64,000 nucleotides of DNA from JAGPUQ01 sp049325095 (lineage in GTDB: Bacteria > Pseudomonadota > Gammaproteobacteria > Pseudomonadales > Porticoccaceae): the NCBI GenBank assembly GCA_049325095.1, contig JBMOPO010000035.1:1-64000 (forward strand), read 5' to 3'. Position numbers and translations under genes: made by a program. Under the pieces are notes generated by a model, which ran no database searches, was not told where the DNA came from, and worked only from the letters and a program-made list of their open reading frames with translations. This document shows, one piece after another, positions 31,545 to 41,422 of the stretch. How positions within the stretch are numbered: the stretch's first letter is position 1; each line of letters opens with the position of its first letter.

Positions 31545-32672
31545 ATGGCTTTCGACCCCGAGACCCGCCGCTCCTTGTTCCCGGCTGCACTGCTGGTGGC
31601 CTTGTTACTGCTTGGCGCCGGCTTTCTGGGCGATCCTTCTCCCGGCCGCAGCGCCCCGCCACAACCCCGGCCGGTGACCCCCCGCGAGGCCTTCTCGGCC
31701 GAGGAGGCGGCGACCATCCGCCTGTTCGAAACGGCGCGCAACTCGGTCACCTTCATCACCACCCGGCAGCGGGTGCGGGACTTCTGGACCCGCAATGTGT
31801 TCTCGGTGCCGCGCGGAACGGGTTCCGGATTCATCTGGGACGAGGCCGGCCACGTGGTGACCAACTACCATGTCATCAGCGGCGCCGCGGAGGCCTGGGT
31901 GCGACTCGCCGACGGCAGCGATCACCGCGCCGCGCTGGTCGGCGCCAGTCCGGCCCATGACCTCGCGGTGCTGCGCATCGACCTGGACCGCCGGCCGCCG
32001 GCCGCGCTGCCGATCGGCACCAGCGCCGATCTGCGGGTGGGCCAGAAGGTATTCGCCATCGGCAATCCCTTCGGGCTCGACTGGACCCTGACCACCGGCG
32101 TGGTGTCGGCCCTCGACCGCTCGCTGCCGGGCCAGGGCGACAGCCTGGTGCAGCACCTGATCCAGACCGACGCCGCGATCAACCCGGGCAATTCCGGCGG
32201 GCCGCTGCTCGATTCCGCCGGCCGCCTGATCGGCATCAACACCGCCATCTACAGTCCCAGCGGCGCCAACGCCGGCATCGGCTTCGCGGTCCCGGTCGAC
32301 ACGCTGAACCGGGTGGTGCCGCAATTGATCGCGTTCGGCAGCTATCAGCGCCCCACCCTGGGCATCGAGGTGGACGAGGATTGGAACCGCCGCCTGCAAC
32401 TCGCCTTCGGGGAGCGCGGCGTGGTGGTACTGTCGGTGCAGCCGGGCAGCGCGGCCGATCGGGCCGGGCTCCGCGGGGTCACCGTGCGACCCGACGGCAG
32501 CATAGTTCCCGGCGACATCATCGTCGCGATCGCCGGCCAACCGGTCACTTCGGTGACGGAACTGGTGCGCCGCCTCGACGATCTGGAGATCGGCGAGCGC
32601 GTGACCCTGACCCTGATCCGCGACGGCGCGCGAGTCGAGCTCCCGGTGACCCTGCAAGCCGGCAGCAGCTGA
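31545..32672 (+). CDS. DegP/DegS-type periplasmic serine protease with one PDZ domain
   Basis: 375 aa. N-terminal hydrophobic segment (residues ~11-28) serves as anchor or signal. The trypsin-like domain carries the triad His109 (NYHVISG), Asp139 (HDLAVLRI) and Ser217 (GNSGGPL). One C-terminal PDZ domain (~265-370) contains VVVLSVQPGSAADRAGLRGV and PGDIIVAIAGQPV. A single PDZ makes it DegS-like in layout. It starts 5 bp after cbpM, so it belongs to the heat-shock operon; role: envelope protein quality control. The family is present in stress-tolerance islands together with Hsp20 and FtsH. Confidence 0.9.
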   Translation: MAFDPETRRSLFPAALLVALLLLGAGFLGDPSPGRSAPPQPRPVTPREAFSAEEAATIRLFETARNSVTFITTRQRVRDFWTRNVFSVPRGTGSGFIWDEAGHVVTNYHVISGAAEAWVRLADGSDHRAALVGASPAHDLAVLRIDLDRRPPAALPIGTSADLRVGQKVFAIGNPFGLDWTLTTGVVSALDRSLPGQGDSLVQHLIQTDAAINPGNSGGPLLDSAGRLIGINTAIYSPSGANAGIGFAVPVDTLNRVVPQLIAFGSYQRPTLGIEVDEDWNRRLQLAFGERGVVVLSVQPGSAADRAGLRGVTVRPDGSIVPGDIIVAIAGQPVTSVTELVRRLDDLEIGERVTLTLIRDGARVELPVTLQAGSS

Positions 32673-32682
32673 GGAATCGGAC

Positions 32683-34539
32683 ATGGAGCAAAAGACGCGC
32701 TGGCACACGACCTACTGGCTGCTGGCGATGCTGGCGTTGCTGCTCATGCAAAGCTGGTGGCAGCAGAACCGGCAGCTGGAGCTCGTCCCCTACAGCGAAT
32801 TCGAGCGGGCCCTGGAAGATGGCCGCATCGCCGAAGTGATCATCTCCAACTCCAGCCTCACCGGGCGGCTCGCGACCCCAGGCGCCGACGGCAAGACCGC
32901 GCTGGTCACCAACCGCGTCGAACCCGAGCTGGCGGCACGGCTCGCCAAGTACGGTGTGCCCTATTCCCGGGTGATCGAGAGCACCTTCCTGACCGACCTG
33001 TTGTCCTGGATCGTGCCGATGCTGATCATCCTGGCGATCTGGATGTTCGTGTTCCGCCGCCTCGCCGAGCGCCAGCAGGGCATGGGCGGCTTCATGAACG
33101 TCGGCAAGAGCCGCGCCAAGATCTATGTGGAAACCAATACCGGGGTGAGCTTCGACGACGTGGCCGGCGTCGACGAGGCCAAGCAGGAGCTCCAGGAGGT
33201 GGTGGGCTTTCTCCGGCACCCAGCGGACTATGGCCGGCTGGGCGCCCGCATCCCGAAGGGCGTGCTGCTGGTGGGCCCGCCCGGAACCGGCAAGACGCTG
33301 CTCGCCCGGGCAGTGGCCGGGGAAGCCGGCGTGCCCTTCTTTTCCATCTCCGGCTCCGAGTTCGTGGAGATGTTCGTCGGGGTCGGCGCCGCCCGGGTGC
33401 GCGACCTGTTCGAGCAGGCGCGGCGGCGCGCCCCGGCGATCATCTTCATCGACGAACTCGACGCCCTGGGGCGGGCACGTGGCGCTTTCGGAGGGATCGG
33501 CGGTCATGACGAACGCGAACAGACCCTCAATCAACTGCTGACCGAAATGGACGGGTTCGATCCCACCTCCGGCCTGGTCCTGCTGGCCGCCACCAACCGC
33601 CCGGAGATTCTCGACCCCGCCCTGCTGCGCGCCGGCCGCTTCGACCGCCAGGTGCTGGTCGATCGGCCCGACAAGCTGGGCCGCCTGCAGATCCTCCAGG
33701 TGCACGTGCGCCGGATCACCCGGGCGCCCGACCTGGACCTGGAACAGGTCGCCGCCATGACCACCGGCTTTTCGGGTGCCGACCTGGCCAATCTGGTCAA
33801 CGAGGCGGCACTGGCCGCAACCCGGCGCGGCGGCCGAGATGTGACCCTGGACGATTTCACCGCCGCCATCGAACGTATCGTGGCCGGGCTGGAGAAAAAA
33901 AACCGGATGCTCAACCCGCGCGAGCGGGAAGTGGTGGCGCACCACGAAATGGGTCACGCCCTGGTCGCCCTGGCGATGCCGGGCTCGGACCCGGTGCACA
34001 AGGTATCGATCATCCCGCGCGGCATCGGCGCCCTGGGCTATACCATCCAGCGCCCCACCGAGGATCGCTACCTGATGAGCCGCGCCGAGCTGGAGAACAA
34101 GATCGCCGTACTGCTCGCCGGGCGCGCCGCCGAGCAGTTGATCTTCGGCGAGCTGTCCACCGGCGCCGCCGACGACCTGGCCAAGGCCACCGACATCGCT
34201 CGCGACATGATCACCCGTTACGGGATGGACGAAGATCTGGGGTACGTAGTCTACGACGCTCGGCCACCGCGCCTGCTCGACACCCTTGACCGCGCACCGG
34301 GCAATCCCGTGAGCGAGGCCACCCAACGCTGTATAGATGACGCGGTGCGCAATATCGTCATGACCGGATTTGCCAGGGCCACTGCCGTCCTCGAGGCCAA
34401 CCGTGACATCCTCGAACGGGCGGCCGCCGAACTGCTGGCCAGGGAGACCCTGGACGAGGCCCGGCTGCGGGAACTCACCGCCGGCTTGCGTGGCGGCGCA
34501 CCACCCGCGCCCGCCCTTGCCGAGTCCCGCCGCTGTTGA
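32683..34539 (+). CDS. ftsH: ATP-dependent membrane zinc protease FtsH (extra copy)
   Basis: 618 aa. Two membrane helices (~11-25 and ~105-124) flank a periplasmic segment. AAA+ domain: Walker A GPPGTGKT (198-205), pore loop FVGVGAARVR, Walker B IIFIDELDALG, second region of homology ATNRPEILDPALLRAGRFDR. The peptidase domain has HEMGH (421-425). All catalytic residues are intact. It is the last gene of the heat-shock run, 10 bp after the protease gene. The usual housekeeping ftsH sits beside rlmE/folP, so this looks like the second, stress-island copy seen in heat-resistance loci. Confidence 0.92.
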   Translation: MEQKTRWHTTYWLLAMLALLLMQSWWQQNRQLELVPYSEFERALEDGRIAEVIISNSSLTGRLATPGADGKTALVTNRVEPELAARLAKYGVPYSRVIESTFLTDLLSWIVPMLIILAIWMFVFRRLAERQQGMGGFMNVGKSRAKIYVETNTGVSFDDVAGVDEAKQELQEVVGFLRHPADYGRLGARIPKGVLLVGPPGTGKTLLARAVAGEAGVPFFSISGSEFVEMFVGVGAARVRDLFEQARRRAPAIIFIDELDALGRARGAFGGIGGHDEREQTLNQLLTEMDGFDPTSGLVLLAATNRPEILDPALLRAGRFDRQVLVDRPDKLGRLQILQVHVRRITRAPDLDLEQVAAMTTGFSGADLANLVNEAALAATRRGGRDVTLDDFTAAIERIVAGLEKKNRMLNPREREVVAHHEMGHALVALAMPGSDPVHKVSIIPRGIGALGYTIQRPTEDRYLMSRAELENKIAVLLAGRAAEQLIFGELSTGAADDLAKATDIARDMITRYGMDEDLGYVVYDARPPRLLDTLDRAPGNPVSEATQRCIDDAVRNIVMTGFARATAVLEANRDILERAAAELLARETLDEARLRELTAGLRGGAPPAPALAESRRC

Positions 34540-34741
34540 ACGGTCCGCGGGCGGTCACTACGCTCAGGTCAGCCAGGTTACCCATTAGGAAAATGTCTAC
34601 TCCCGCCCGTATAATGCAGCGGAATATCTATCATCCGCCGCGGGATGCCGCCACAGTGCCCGCCGCGTGCCGGCCAGCGACAATGCGCTGAAACGCCACT
34701 GAATTACTCCTACCTTTCCTTTCCGTTATGAGGTATCCGCC
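34540..34741 (+). promoter_or_regulatory. Promoter region of monooxygenase 2
   Basis: A consensus TATAAT at 34610-34615, with a poor -35 (TTAGGA, 19 bp upstream), lies 127 bp before the ATG at 34742. ACCCATTAGGAAAATG just upstream resembles ACCCATTGGTAAATG before the TetR gene at 41582. Confidence 0.4.
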
Positions 34742-36526
34742 ATGGCAGAAGCACAAACCAAGCCCAAGACCGAGCAGAACGTCGCCCGACTGAGCGCCTT
34801 CGATCCGGACTACGTCAGCGACAAGCCCCAGTCCTACTACGATGAAATCAAGCGCAAATTCGCCGAGGAGCGGGATCTGCGCCTGAAATACCGCCCCGAG
34901 GGAACCAAGCAGTACACCTCCGATTTCGAGGGTGAACTGGCGCGCTTCGGTGAAGACCCCTACGGCGGCGACTTCAAGCCGCGCCCGACCCTGCACGACA
35001 CCGTGGAGGTACTGTTCACCGGGGGCGGATTTTCGGCCCTGCTGGCCAGCGCCCGGCTGCGCGAGTACGGGATCCAGAGCATCCGCATCGTCGAGCGCGG
35101 CGCCGACGTCGGCGGCACCTGGTACTGGAACCGCTACCCCGGCGCGGCCTGCGACGTGCCCTCCTACGACTACCTGCCGCTGCTCGACGAACTGCACTAC
35201 GTACCCAAGCGCCGCTATGCGCGGGCCCAGGAGATCTTCGAGCACTGCCAGCGCATCGCCAGGTATTACAACCTCTACGAGCTGGCGGTATTCCAGACCA
35301 CGGTGACCTCCACCGTCTGGGACAACGAAGAGAAGCTGTGGCACGTGAAGACCGATCGCGGCGACCACATGAAGGCGCGCTTCGTGATCTGCGCCAACGG
35401 CCCCATGGCCAAGCCCAAGCTGTCCAAAATCCAGGGCATTCCCTCCTTCAAGGGACATTCCTTCCACAGCTCGCGCTGGGACTACAACTACACCGGCGCC
35501 GACCTGGAGAAGCTTGCGGACAAGCGGGTGGCGATCATCGGCACCGGGGCCACCGCAGTGCAGATCATTCCCGAGGTGGCCAAGACCGCCAAGGCGCTCT
35601 ATGTGTTCCAGCGCACGCCCTCCTGCATCGATATCCGCAACGACTGGGAGACGGATCCCGAGTGGGCGCGCAACCTCAAGCCGGGCTGGCAGAAAGCCCG
35701 CCGCGAGCGCGCCATCGCGAACTCCGATCCACACCTGAGCGACAAGGCACGGGATCCCACCATCAGCCGCGAAGAAAAGATCCGCCGCCAGGAAAATGCC
35801 AACATCGACTATGTGATGCGGCTTCACAGGCGCATCGAAGAGGTTGTCAAGGACCCGGCCACCGCCGAGTCCCTGAAACCCTGGTACATGTACATGTGCA
35901 AGCGGCCGACCTTCCACGACGAGTTCCTGGACACCTTCAACCGGCCCAACGTGCACCTGATCGATACCCACGGCAAGGGCGTCACCGAGGTGACCGAAAA
36001 GGGACCGGTGTTCGACGGCAAGGTGTACGAGGTGGACCTGATCGTCTACGCCACCGGCTTCGAGGTGCAAAAGACGGGGATCTACAACCGGATCATCGGC
36101 GACAATGGCGTCGAACTGAATGACAAGTACGCCGAGAACGGCATCCGCACCCTGCTCGGGATCCACTCCCACAACTACCCGAACCTGTTTGTGATGGCCG
36201 GCTACCAGGCGTCCTTCCAGTTCAACATCACCGACGTGCTCCAGGTGCAGGGCGACCATATCGCCGCCTGCATCAAGTACGTCCGCGAGCACGGCTACCG
36301 GACCATCGACGTCACCCCGGAGATGGAAGAGTGGTGGGTGCAGGAAGTGATCAATTTCCGCGGCAAGACCGACCGCAACAAGGAGTGCACGCCCGGGTAC
36401 TACAATTTCGAGGGCGAGTTCAACCGCCGCCAGGACGGCACTTACAATGGTGGGTTCAAGCGTTACATCGAAAAGGCGCTCGAAGTCCAGGCCGACATGG
36501 AGCACAACTTCATTTTCGGCAGGTGA
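34742..36526 (+). CDS. Baeyer-Villiger monooxygenase 2 (long, N-terminally extended)
   Basis: 594 aa. An N-terminal extension of ~90 residues precedes the flavin domain. The FAD motif is altered (FTGGGFSALLASARL) and followed by GGTWYWNRYPGAACDVPSYDY. The full Baeyer-Villiger fingerprint FKGHSFHSSRWD is present (~240), then the NADPH motif IIGTGATAVQIIPEVAK. The long form with YLPLLDEL wording is like the cyclopentadecanone/steroid-type enzymes acting on large ketones. It should turn a cyclic or long-chain ketone into a lactone or ester. Probably one regulon with monooxygenase 3, 117 bp downstream. Confidence 0.9.
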   Translation: MAEAQTKPKTEQNVARLSAFDPDYVSDKPQSYYDEIKRKFAEERDLRLKYRPEGTKQYTSDFEGELARFGEDPYGGDFKPRPTLHDTVEVLFTGGGFSALLASARLREYGIQSIRIVERGADVGGTWYWNRYPGAACDVPSYDYLPLLDELHYVPKRRYARAQEIFEHCQRIARYYNLYELAVFQTTVTSTVWDNEEKLWHVKTDRGDHMKARFVICANGPMAKPKLSKIQGIPSFKGHSFHSSRWDYNYTGADLEKLADKRVAIIGTGATAVQIIPEVAKTAKALYVFQRTPSCIDIRNDWETDPEWARNLKPGWQKARRERAIANSDPHLSDKARDPTISREEKIRRQENANIDYVMRLHRRIEEVVKDPATAESLKPWYMYMCKRPTFHDEFLDTFNRPNVHLIDTHGKGVTEVTEKGPVFDGKVYEVDLIVYATGFEVQKTGIYNRIIGDNGVELNDKYAENGIRTLLGIHSHNYPNLFVMAGYQASFQFNITDVLQVQGDHIAACIKYVREHGYRTIDVTPEMEEWWVQEVINFRGKTDRNKECTPGYYNFEGEFNRRQDGTYNGGFKRYIEKALEVQADMEHNFIFGR

Positions 36527-36643
36527 CGCTTTTCGGCGCCCGATTCGGGTCCGGCCATCGCCGCCGCCGGCGATGGCCATATTCCAAAGCACATCAACAG
36601 TATCTTATAACCAATTGATTGGAAAGAATTTCAGGGGATCAAA

Positions 36644-38188
36644 ATGACCGCAACCGCACTCGACAATGTACTCGACTATCCCGAGCCCCAGGTCACCCGG
36701 GAAATCGATTACGAAACCGTCATCATCGGCTCCGGGCTGTCGGGCATCGGCGCCGCCATCCGCCTGATCCGCGAGGGCTTCGGCGACTTCGTGGTGCTCG
36801 AAAAGGCCAACGACATCGGCGGCACCTGGCGCGACAACACCTACCCGGGGCTGGCGGTGGACATCCCGTCGCTGAGCTATTCGTTTTCCTTCGAGCAGAA
36901 CCCCTACTGGTCGAGCCTCTATGCGCCGGGGCCGGAAATGAAGGCCTATGTGGACCACTGCGCCACCAAGTACGGCGTGCGGCCCCACATGCGCTATGGC
37001 ATGGAGGTGCAGGAGGCCATCTACGACGAGAGCCGCAACCTCTGGATCACCCGCACCAAGAGTGGCGAGGTGTTCAAGTCACGCTATCTGGTCAGCGCCA
37101 CCGGCTTCCTGACGCTGCCCAAGCTGCCCGCCATCAAGGGTATCGAAAACTTCAAGGGCAAGGTGATGCACACCTCGCGCTGGGACCACAGCTACGATCT
37201 GACCGGCAAGCGGGTCGGTTTCATCGGCACCGGCGCCACCGCCATCCAGGCCATCCCGGAGATCGTCGGCCAGGTGAAATCGCTGGATGTGTACCAGCGC
37301 ACCGCGATCTGGCTGCTGCCCAAGCGGGAGATACCCTTCAGCCCGCGCCTGCAGCGGGCCTTTGCCAAGGTGCCGGGCCTGCAGTGGCTGGCGCGCCAGG
37401 CGACCATCTTCTTCACCGACATCGTGATGATCAACCTGCTGGTGTTCAACAAGTATTTCTCCTTCGCCGGCAAGAAGCTGGAGAAGATCTGCATCGACCA
37501 TATCCGCAATCAGGTGAAAGACCCCGAACTCCAGAAGGCCCTGACTCCCACCTACGACTTCGGCTGCAAGCGGCCCAGCTTCACCAGCAAGTTCTACCCG
37601 GTGTTCAACCGCGAGAATGTCTCCCTGGTGACCAACCCCATCGACCACATCACCGAGAACGCCATCGTCACCCAGGACGGCACCGTGCGCGAGATCGATA
37701 CCCTGATCTGCGCCACCGGCTTCGAGGTGTTCCAGAAAGGCAGCGTGCCCACCTATCGGCTGCTGGGCAAGAACGGGCTGGACATCAGCGAGTTCTGGGA
37801 AAAAAACCGCTACCAGGCCTTCCTGGGCGCCACGGTGCCGAACTTCCCCAACTTCTTCATGATGTTCGGTCCCTACAGCGTCTGCACGGCCTCCTGGTTC
37901 GGCATGATCGACACCCAGTCCAAGCACTTGGTGCGCTGCCTGAAAGCCGCGCGGCGCCGCGACGCCAACTACATCGAGGTCAAGAAGTCGGCCAGCGACC
38001 GGGATTTCGAGAAGATCCAGCGGCGCGCCAAGTACACCATCTTCAAGGCCGGCAACTGCGCCACATCCAACAGCTACTACTTCGACCGCCACGGCGACAG
38101 CCCCACCATCCGGCCCACCCTGGGCCCGATCCACTGGCTGCACAGCCGGCTGTTCAGCATGGACAACTATGTGTTCGACAGGAAATAG
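36644..38188 (+). CDS. Baeyer-Villiger-type flavin monooxygenase 3
   Basis: 514 aa. FAD motif IIGSGLSGIGAAIRL (~27), GGTWRDNTYPGLAVDIPS, fingerprint FKGKVMHTSRWDH and NADPH motif FIGTGATAIQAIPE are all intact. It belongs to the shorter ethionamide-monooxygenase/EthA-like group rather than to the cyclohexanone monooxygenases (GGTWRDNxYPGLAVD). A mid-protein hydrophobic stretch (ATIFFTDIVMINLLVFNKYF) may associate with membranes. AGGGG precedes the ATG. The substrate is unknown; co-location with monooxygenase 2 suggests one catabolic route. Confidence 0.88.
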   Translation: MTATALDNVLDYPEPQVTREIDYETVIIGSGLSGIGAAIRLIREGFGDFVVLEKANDIGGTWRDNTYPGLAVDIPSLSYSFSFEQNPYWSSLYAPGPEMKAYVDHCATKYGVRPHMRYGMEVQEAIYDESRNLWITRTKSGEVFKSRYLVSATGFLTLPKLPAIKGIENFKGKVMHTSRWDHSYDLTGKRVGFIGTGATAIQAIPEIVGQVKSLDVYQRTAIWLLPKREIPFSPRLQRAFAKVPGLQWLARQATIFFTDIVMINLLVFNKYFSFAGKKLEKICIDHIRNQVKDPELQKALTPTYDFGCKRPSFTSKFYPVFNRENVSLVTNPIDHITENAIVTQDGTVREIDTLICATGFEVFQKGSVPTYRLLGKNGLDISEFWEKNRYQAFLGATVPNFPNFFMMFGPYSVCTASWFGMIDTQSKHLVRCLKAARRRDANYIEVKKSASDRDFEKIQRRAKYTIFKAGNCATSNSYYFDRHGDSPTIRPTLGPIHWLHSRLFSMDNYVFDRK

Positions 38189-38215
38189 CGCGATCGGCGG
38201 CCGACCGCACCCGGC

Positions 38216-39886
38216 TCAGACCGGGCGCGGTCGGCCGCGCTCGAGGAGCACCTTGACATTCACCCCGGCGGGCAAATCGCCGTAGAGGTGCCCGCCGCCG
38301 CCGAGTCGGGCGCGGATGAAGGCCTCCGCCACCGCACCCTGGCCGGCGCGCACCAGCAGGCTGGCCTGCAGCGTCAGCGCCAGTTGTCCCACCAGGGCCC
38401 GCGCCCGGTATTCGCGATCCGCTGCCGTCAGTCCGGCCTTGAGGCCGGCGACCGCCGCGTCGAGCAGCGGTTCGGCGCCGGCCGTGAGCTCCAGCTCCGC
38501 GAACCAGGCATCGACCGCGGCGGGTTCCCGCTCGAGCACCCGCAGGACGTCGAGGGCCTGGATATTGCCCGAACCCTCCCAGATGGCGTTGATCGGCGCA
38601 TCCCGGTACAGGCGCGCGGCGATGAACTCCTCGACCACCCCGTTGCCGCCCAGGCACTCGAGCGCCTCGTAGACATGCCCCGGCGTGCGCTTGCATACCC
38701 AGTACTTGCCCACCGGGAGCCCCAGGCGCAGCAGCAGCCGCTCGGCCTCGTCGTCCGGATGATCCAGGGCCCGCGCCAGGCGCAGCGCCAGCGCCAGCGA
38801 CCCCTCGACCTCCAGTTGCAGATCCGCCAGCACATTGCGCATCAGCGGCTGGTGGATCAGCGCCGCGCCGAAGGCGCTGCGATGCGCGGCATGATGCACC
38901 GCCTGGGCCACGGCCTGGCGCTGGGCGGCCGCGGAGTTGACGATGCAGTCGAACCGGGTCAGGGCCACCATCTCCAGGATGGTGGCCACGCCGCGGCCCT
39001 CCTCGCCCAGCATCCAGCCCAGCGCGCCCTGCAGCTCGACCTCGGAAGAGGCGTTGGCGACATTGCCGAGTTTGTCCTTCAGGCGTTGCAGGCGGATGCC
39101 GTTGCGGCTGCCGTCCGGCTGCCAGCGCGGCACGAGAAAGCAGGACAGCCCGCCCGGCGCCTGCGCCAGCATCAGGAAGGCGTCGCACATGGGCGCCGAC
39201 ATGAACCACTTGTGCCCCACCAGGCAGTAGGCCGCACCGCTGCCGCCGCTGTCCAGGGGCTGGGCGCTGGTGGTGTTGGCGCGCACATCCGAGCCGCCCT
39301 GCTTTTCGGTCATGCCCATGCCGATGGTCAGCGCGCGCTTCTCTGCCGCCGGCAAATCCCGCGGGTCGTAGCCGCGGACCAGCACACCGGGCAGCCAGTG
39401 CTCGGCGATCGCCGGCGTCCCGCGCAGCACCGGCACGGCGGCGAAGGTCATGGTCAGCGGGCAGCAGTGGCCGGCCTCGACCTGGCCTTGCAGGTAACAG
39501 GCCGCGGCCCGCGCGACCTGGGCGCCCGGGCGCGGTTCGGTCCACACCCGGCAGTGCAAACCGGCCTCCAGGCCGAGGCGCATCAACTCATGGTAGGCGG
39601 GGTGGTAGCGGACCCGGTCGATGCGGTGGCCCTGGCGGTCATGGGTCAGCAGCTCGGGCTTGTGGCGGTTGGCGAGAAAGCCCCACTCGATCACTTCGGC
39701 ACTGCCGCAGCGGGCGCCATGGGCGCGCAGCTCGGCTTCGGCCCAGACCGCGCCCTCCCGCCGCACCCCCTCGCACAACGGGACATCGCCCTCGTACAGA
39801 TTGAAGTCTTCGAGCGCCGGCGTCTGATTGAACACCCGGTGGGTGCGATCCAGGGGTTCGAGCACCGGATCCTGCGCCCCGCTCAT
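38216..39886 (-). CDS. AidB-like acyl-CoA dehydrogenase
   Basis: 556 aa. The long N-terminal segment ending in HPAYHELMRLGLEAGLH, the flavin motif GMGMTEKQGGSDVRANTT and the C-terminal IWEGSGNIQALDVLR are AidB signatures. Length is near E. coli AidB (541). In E. coli AidB is a DNA-alkylation-response flavoprotein; many degraders have homologues in catabolic clusters that act as isovaleryl- or other acyl-CoA dehydrogenases. The ATG at 39886 follows GGGAG. It is convergent with monooxygenase 3, only 27 bp away. Confidence 0.87.
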   Translation of the reverse strand: MSGAQDPVLEPLDRTHRVFNQTPALEDFNLYEGDVPLCEGVRREGAVWAEAELRAHGARCGSAEVIEWGFLANRHKPELLTHDRQGHRIDRVRYHPAYHELMRLGLEAGLHCRVWTEPRPGAQVARAAACYLQGQVEAGHCCPLTMTFAAVPVLRGTPAIAEHWLPGVLVRGYDPRDLPAAEKRALTIGMGMTEKQGGSDVRANTTSAQPLDSGGSGAAYCLVGHKWFMSAPMCDAFLMLAQAPGGLSCFLVPRWQPDGSRNGIRLQRLKDKLGNVANASSEVELQGALGWMLGEEGRGVATILEMVALTRFDCIVNSAAAQRQAVAQAVHHAAHRSAFGAALIHQPLMRNVLADLQLEVEGSLALALRLARALDHPDDEAERLLLRLGLPVGKYWVCKRTPGHVYEALECLGGNGVVEEFIAARLYRDAPINAIWEGSGNIQALDVLRVLEREPAAVDAWFAELELTAGAEPLLDAAVAGLKAGLTAADREYRARALVGQLALTLQASLLVRAGQGAVAEAFIRARLGGGGHLYGDLPAGVNVKVLLERGRPRPV

Positions 39887-40093
39887 GGCAAACTCCCGTC
39901 GTCTCCGACCCACAGTGCTCCCGTCGAGTCTAGCCCTGACCGCGGCGGGCGTCACCTGCGCCTCACCCGGGGCGGGGATTGGCCCGCGGAACCCCTGCCG
40001 GCGCAGCCGCATCGGCGCCGGCGTCGCCCGGGGCGAACAGCCATTCCCTCGGCGCGATTTCCGGGCTAGGCTTGCCGCTTTTCCGGGCGCCCC

Positions 40094-41422
40094 ATGGAAA
40101 TCGAGGAACTCGCCCGCCCTCCACCGGCCGAGGCGCTGTTTGCGGCAATCCGCGATCTGCCGGCGCCGGTCTGGCTCGACAGCGGCCGTCCCGGCGCCGG
40201 CGGCCGCTGGGACCTGCTCAGCGCCGCGCCGGAACGACTGCTGACCGCGGCCCCGGGGGAAGCGCTGTCGGCCCTGCGCGAAGCCGGAGGACTGCTCGCC
40301 CGGCGGTCTGTGCCGGGATCGCCGGGCAGTGCCCACCTCCCGTTCTGCGGCGGCCTGATCGGCTGGCTGGCCTATCCGGCCGGCGCCGAGTTGCTCGGCC
40401 TGCCGCCCGGACCGCTGGAGGTCCTCCCCTGGCCGGTGCTGCGCGTCGGCTGCTACCTCTGGGCCCTGCTCGTCGACCACCTGACCCAGCGCACCCTGCT
40501 GGTCTTTCACCCCGAGTGCCCCGCTGAACTGCGGCGCGAAATCCGCGCCCGCTGCCGTGCGCCCGGAGTCCCCGCGGCTGGCCGATTCCGGCTCGACGGC
40601 GACTTCCGGGCCACCACGCCCCAGGCCCGATTCACCGCCGACATTGCCCGCATCCTCGACTATCTGCGCGCCGGGGACTGCTATCAGGTCAACTATGCCC
40701 AGCATTTCCGCGCCCCCTACCGCGGCGATCCCTGGCAGGCCTATCGGCGGTTGCGCCGCCTGCTGCCCTCCCCTTACAGCGCCTTTTTGTGCTGGCCCGA
40801 GGGGGCGGTGCTCTGCCTGTCGCCGGAACAGTTCCTGCAGGTAGACGGCGACCTGGTGCAGACCCGCCCGATCAAGGGCACCGCCCCGCGCGGCGCCACA
40901 CCGGCGGCGGACCGCGCGCTGGCCGCTGCCCTGCGGCGCAGCGCCAAGGACCGGGCGGAAAACCTGATGATCGTGGATCTGTTGCGCAACGATCTGGGCA
41001 AGTGCTGCGCGCCCGGATCGATAGAGGTGCCGGAGCTGTTCCGGCTGGAGAGCTACGCCAATGTCCACCATCTGGTGAGCACCGTGCGCGGCCGCCTGCG
41101 CCCCGACCAGCAGCCGCTGGACCTGCTGCGCCACTGCTTTCCCGGCGGCTCGGTGACCGGCGCGCCCAAGCGCCGCGCCATGGAGATCATCGCCGAGCTC
41201 GAACCGGTCGGCCGCGCACTCTACTGCGGCAGCATTTTCTACCTGTCGGCCAACGGCCGCATGGGCAGCAATATCGCCATCCGCACCCTGCTCGCCGACC
41301 GCGGCGAACTCCACTGCTGGGGCGGCGGCGGCATCGTCGCGGACTCCAGTGCGGACGCCGAGTACCGCGAGTCGCGCCTCAAGGTCGAATTGCTGATGAC
41401 CGGGCTGCAGGATCCGAAATAG
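40094..41422 (+). CDS. pabB: Aminodeoxychorismate synthase component I
   Basis: 442 aa. Chorismate-binding enzyme with FTADIARILDYLRAGDCYQVNYAQ, the PIKGT motif with Lys261 (typical of PabB; TrpE has PIAGT), DRAENLMIVDLLRNDLGK, and the C-terminal PGGSVTGAPKRRAMEII. It makes 4-amino-4-deoxychorismate for folate with a glutamine amidotransferase subunit that is not in this window. The N-terminal half is short and Pro-rich. The nearby PhhB at 42213 is another pterin-related gene, but they are not in one operon. Confidence 0.9.
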   Translation: MEIEELARPPPAEALFAAIRDLPAPVWLDSGRPGAGGRWDLLSAAPERLLTAAPGEALSALREAGGLLARRSVPGSPGSAHLPFCGGLIGWLAYPAGAELLGLPPGPLEVLPWPVLRVGCYLWALLVDHLTQRTLLVFHPECPAELRREIRARCRAPGVPAAGRFRLDGDFRATTPQARFTADIARILDYLRAGDCYQVNYAQHFRAPYRGDPWQAYRRLRRLLPSPYSAFLCWPEGAVLCLSPEQFLQVDGDLVQTRPIKGTAPRGATPAADRALAAALRRSAKDRAENLMIVDLLRNDLGKCCAPGSIEVPELFRLESYANVHHLVSTVRGRLRPDQQPLDLLRHCFPGGSVTGAPKRRAMEIIAELEPVGRALYCGSIFYLSANGRMGSNIAIRTLLADRGELHCWGGGGIVADSSADAEYRESRLKVELLMTGLQDPK

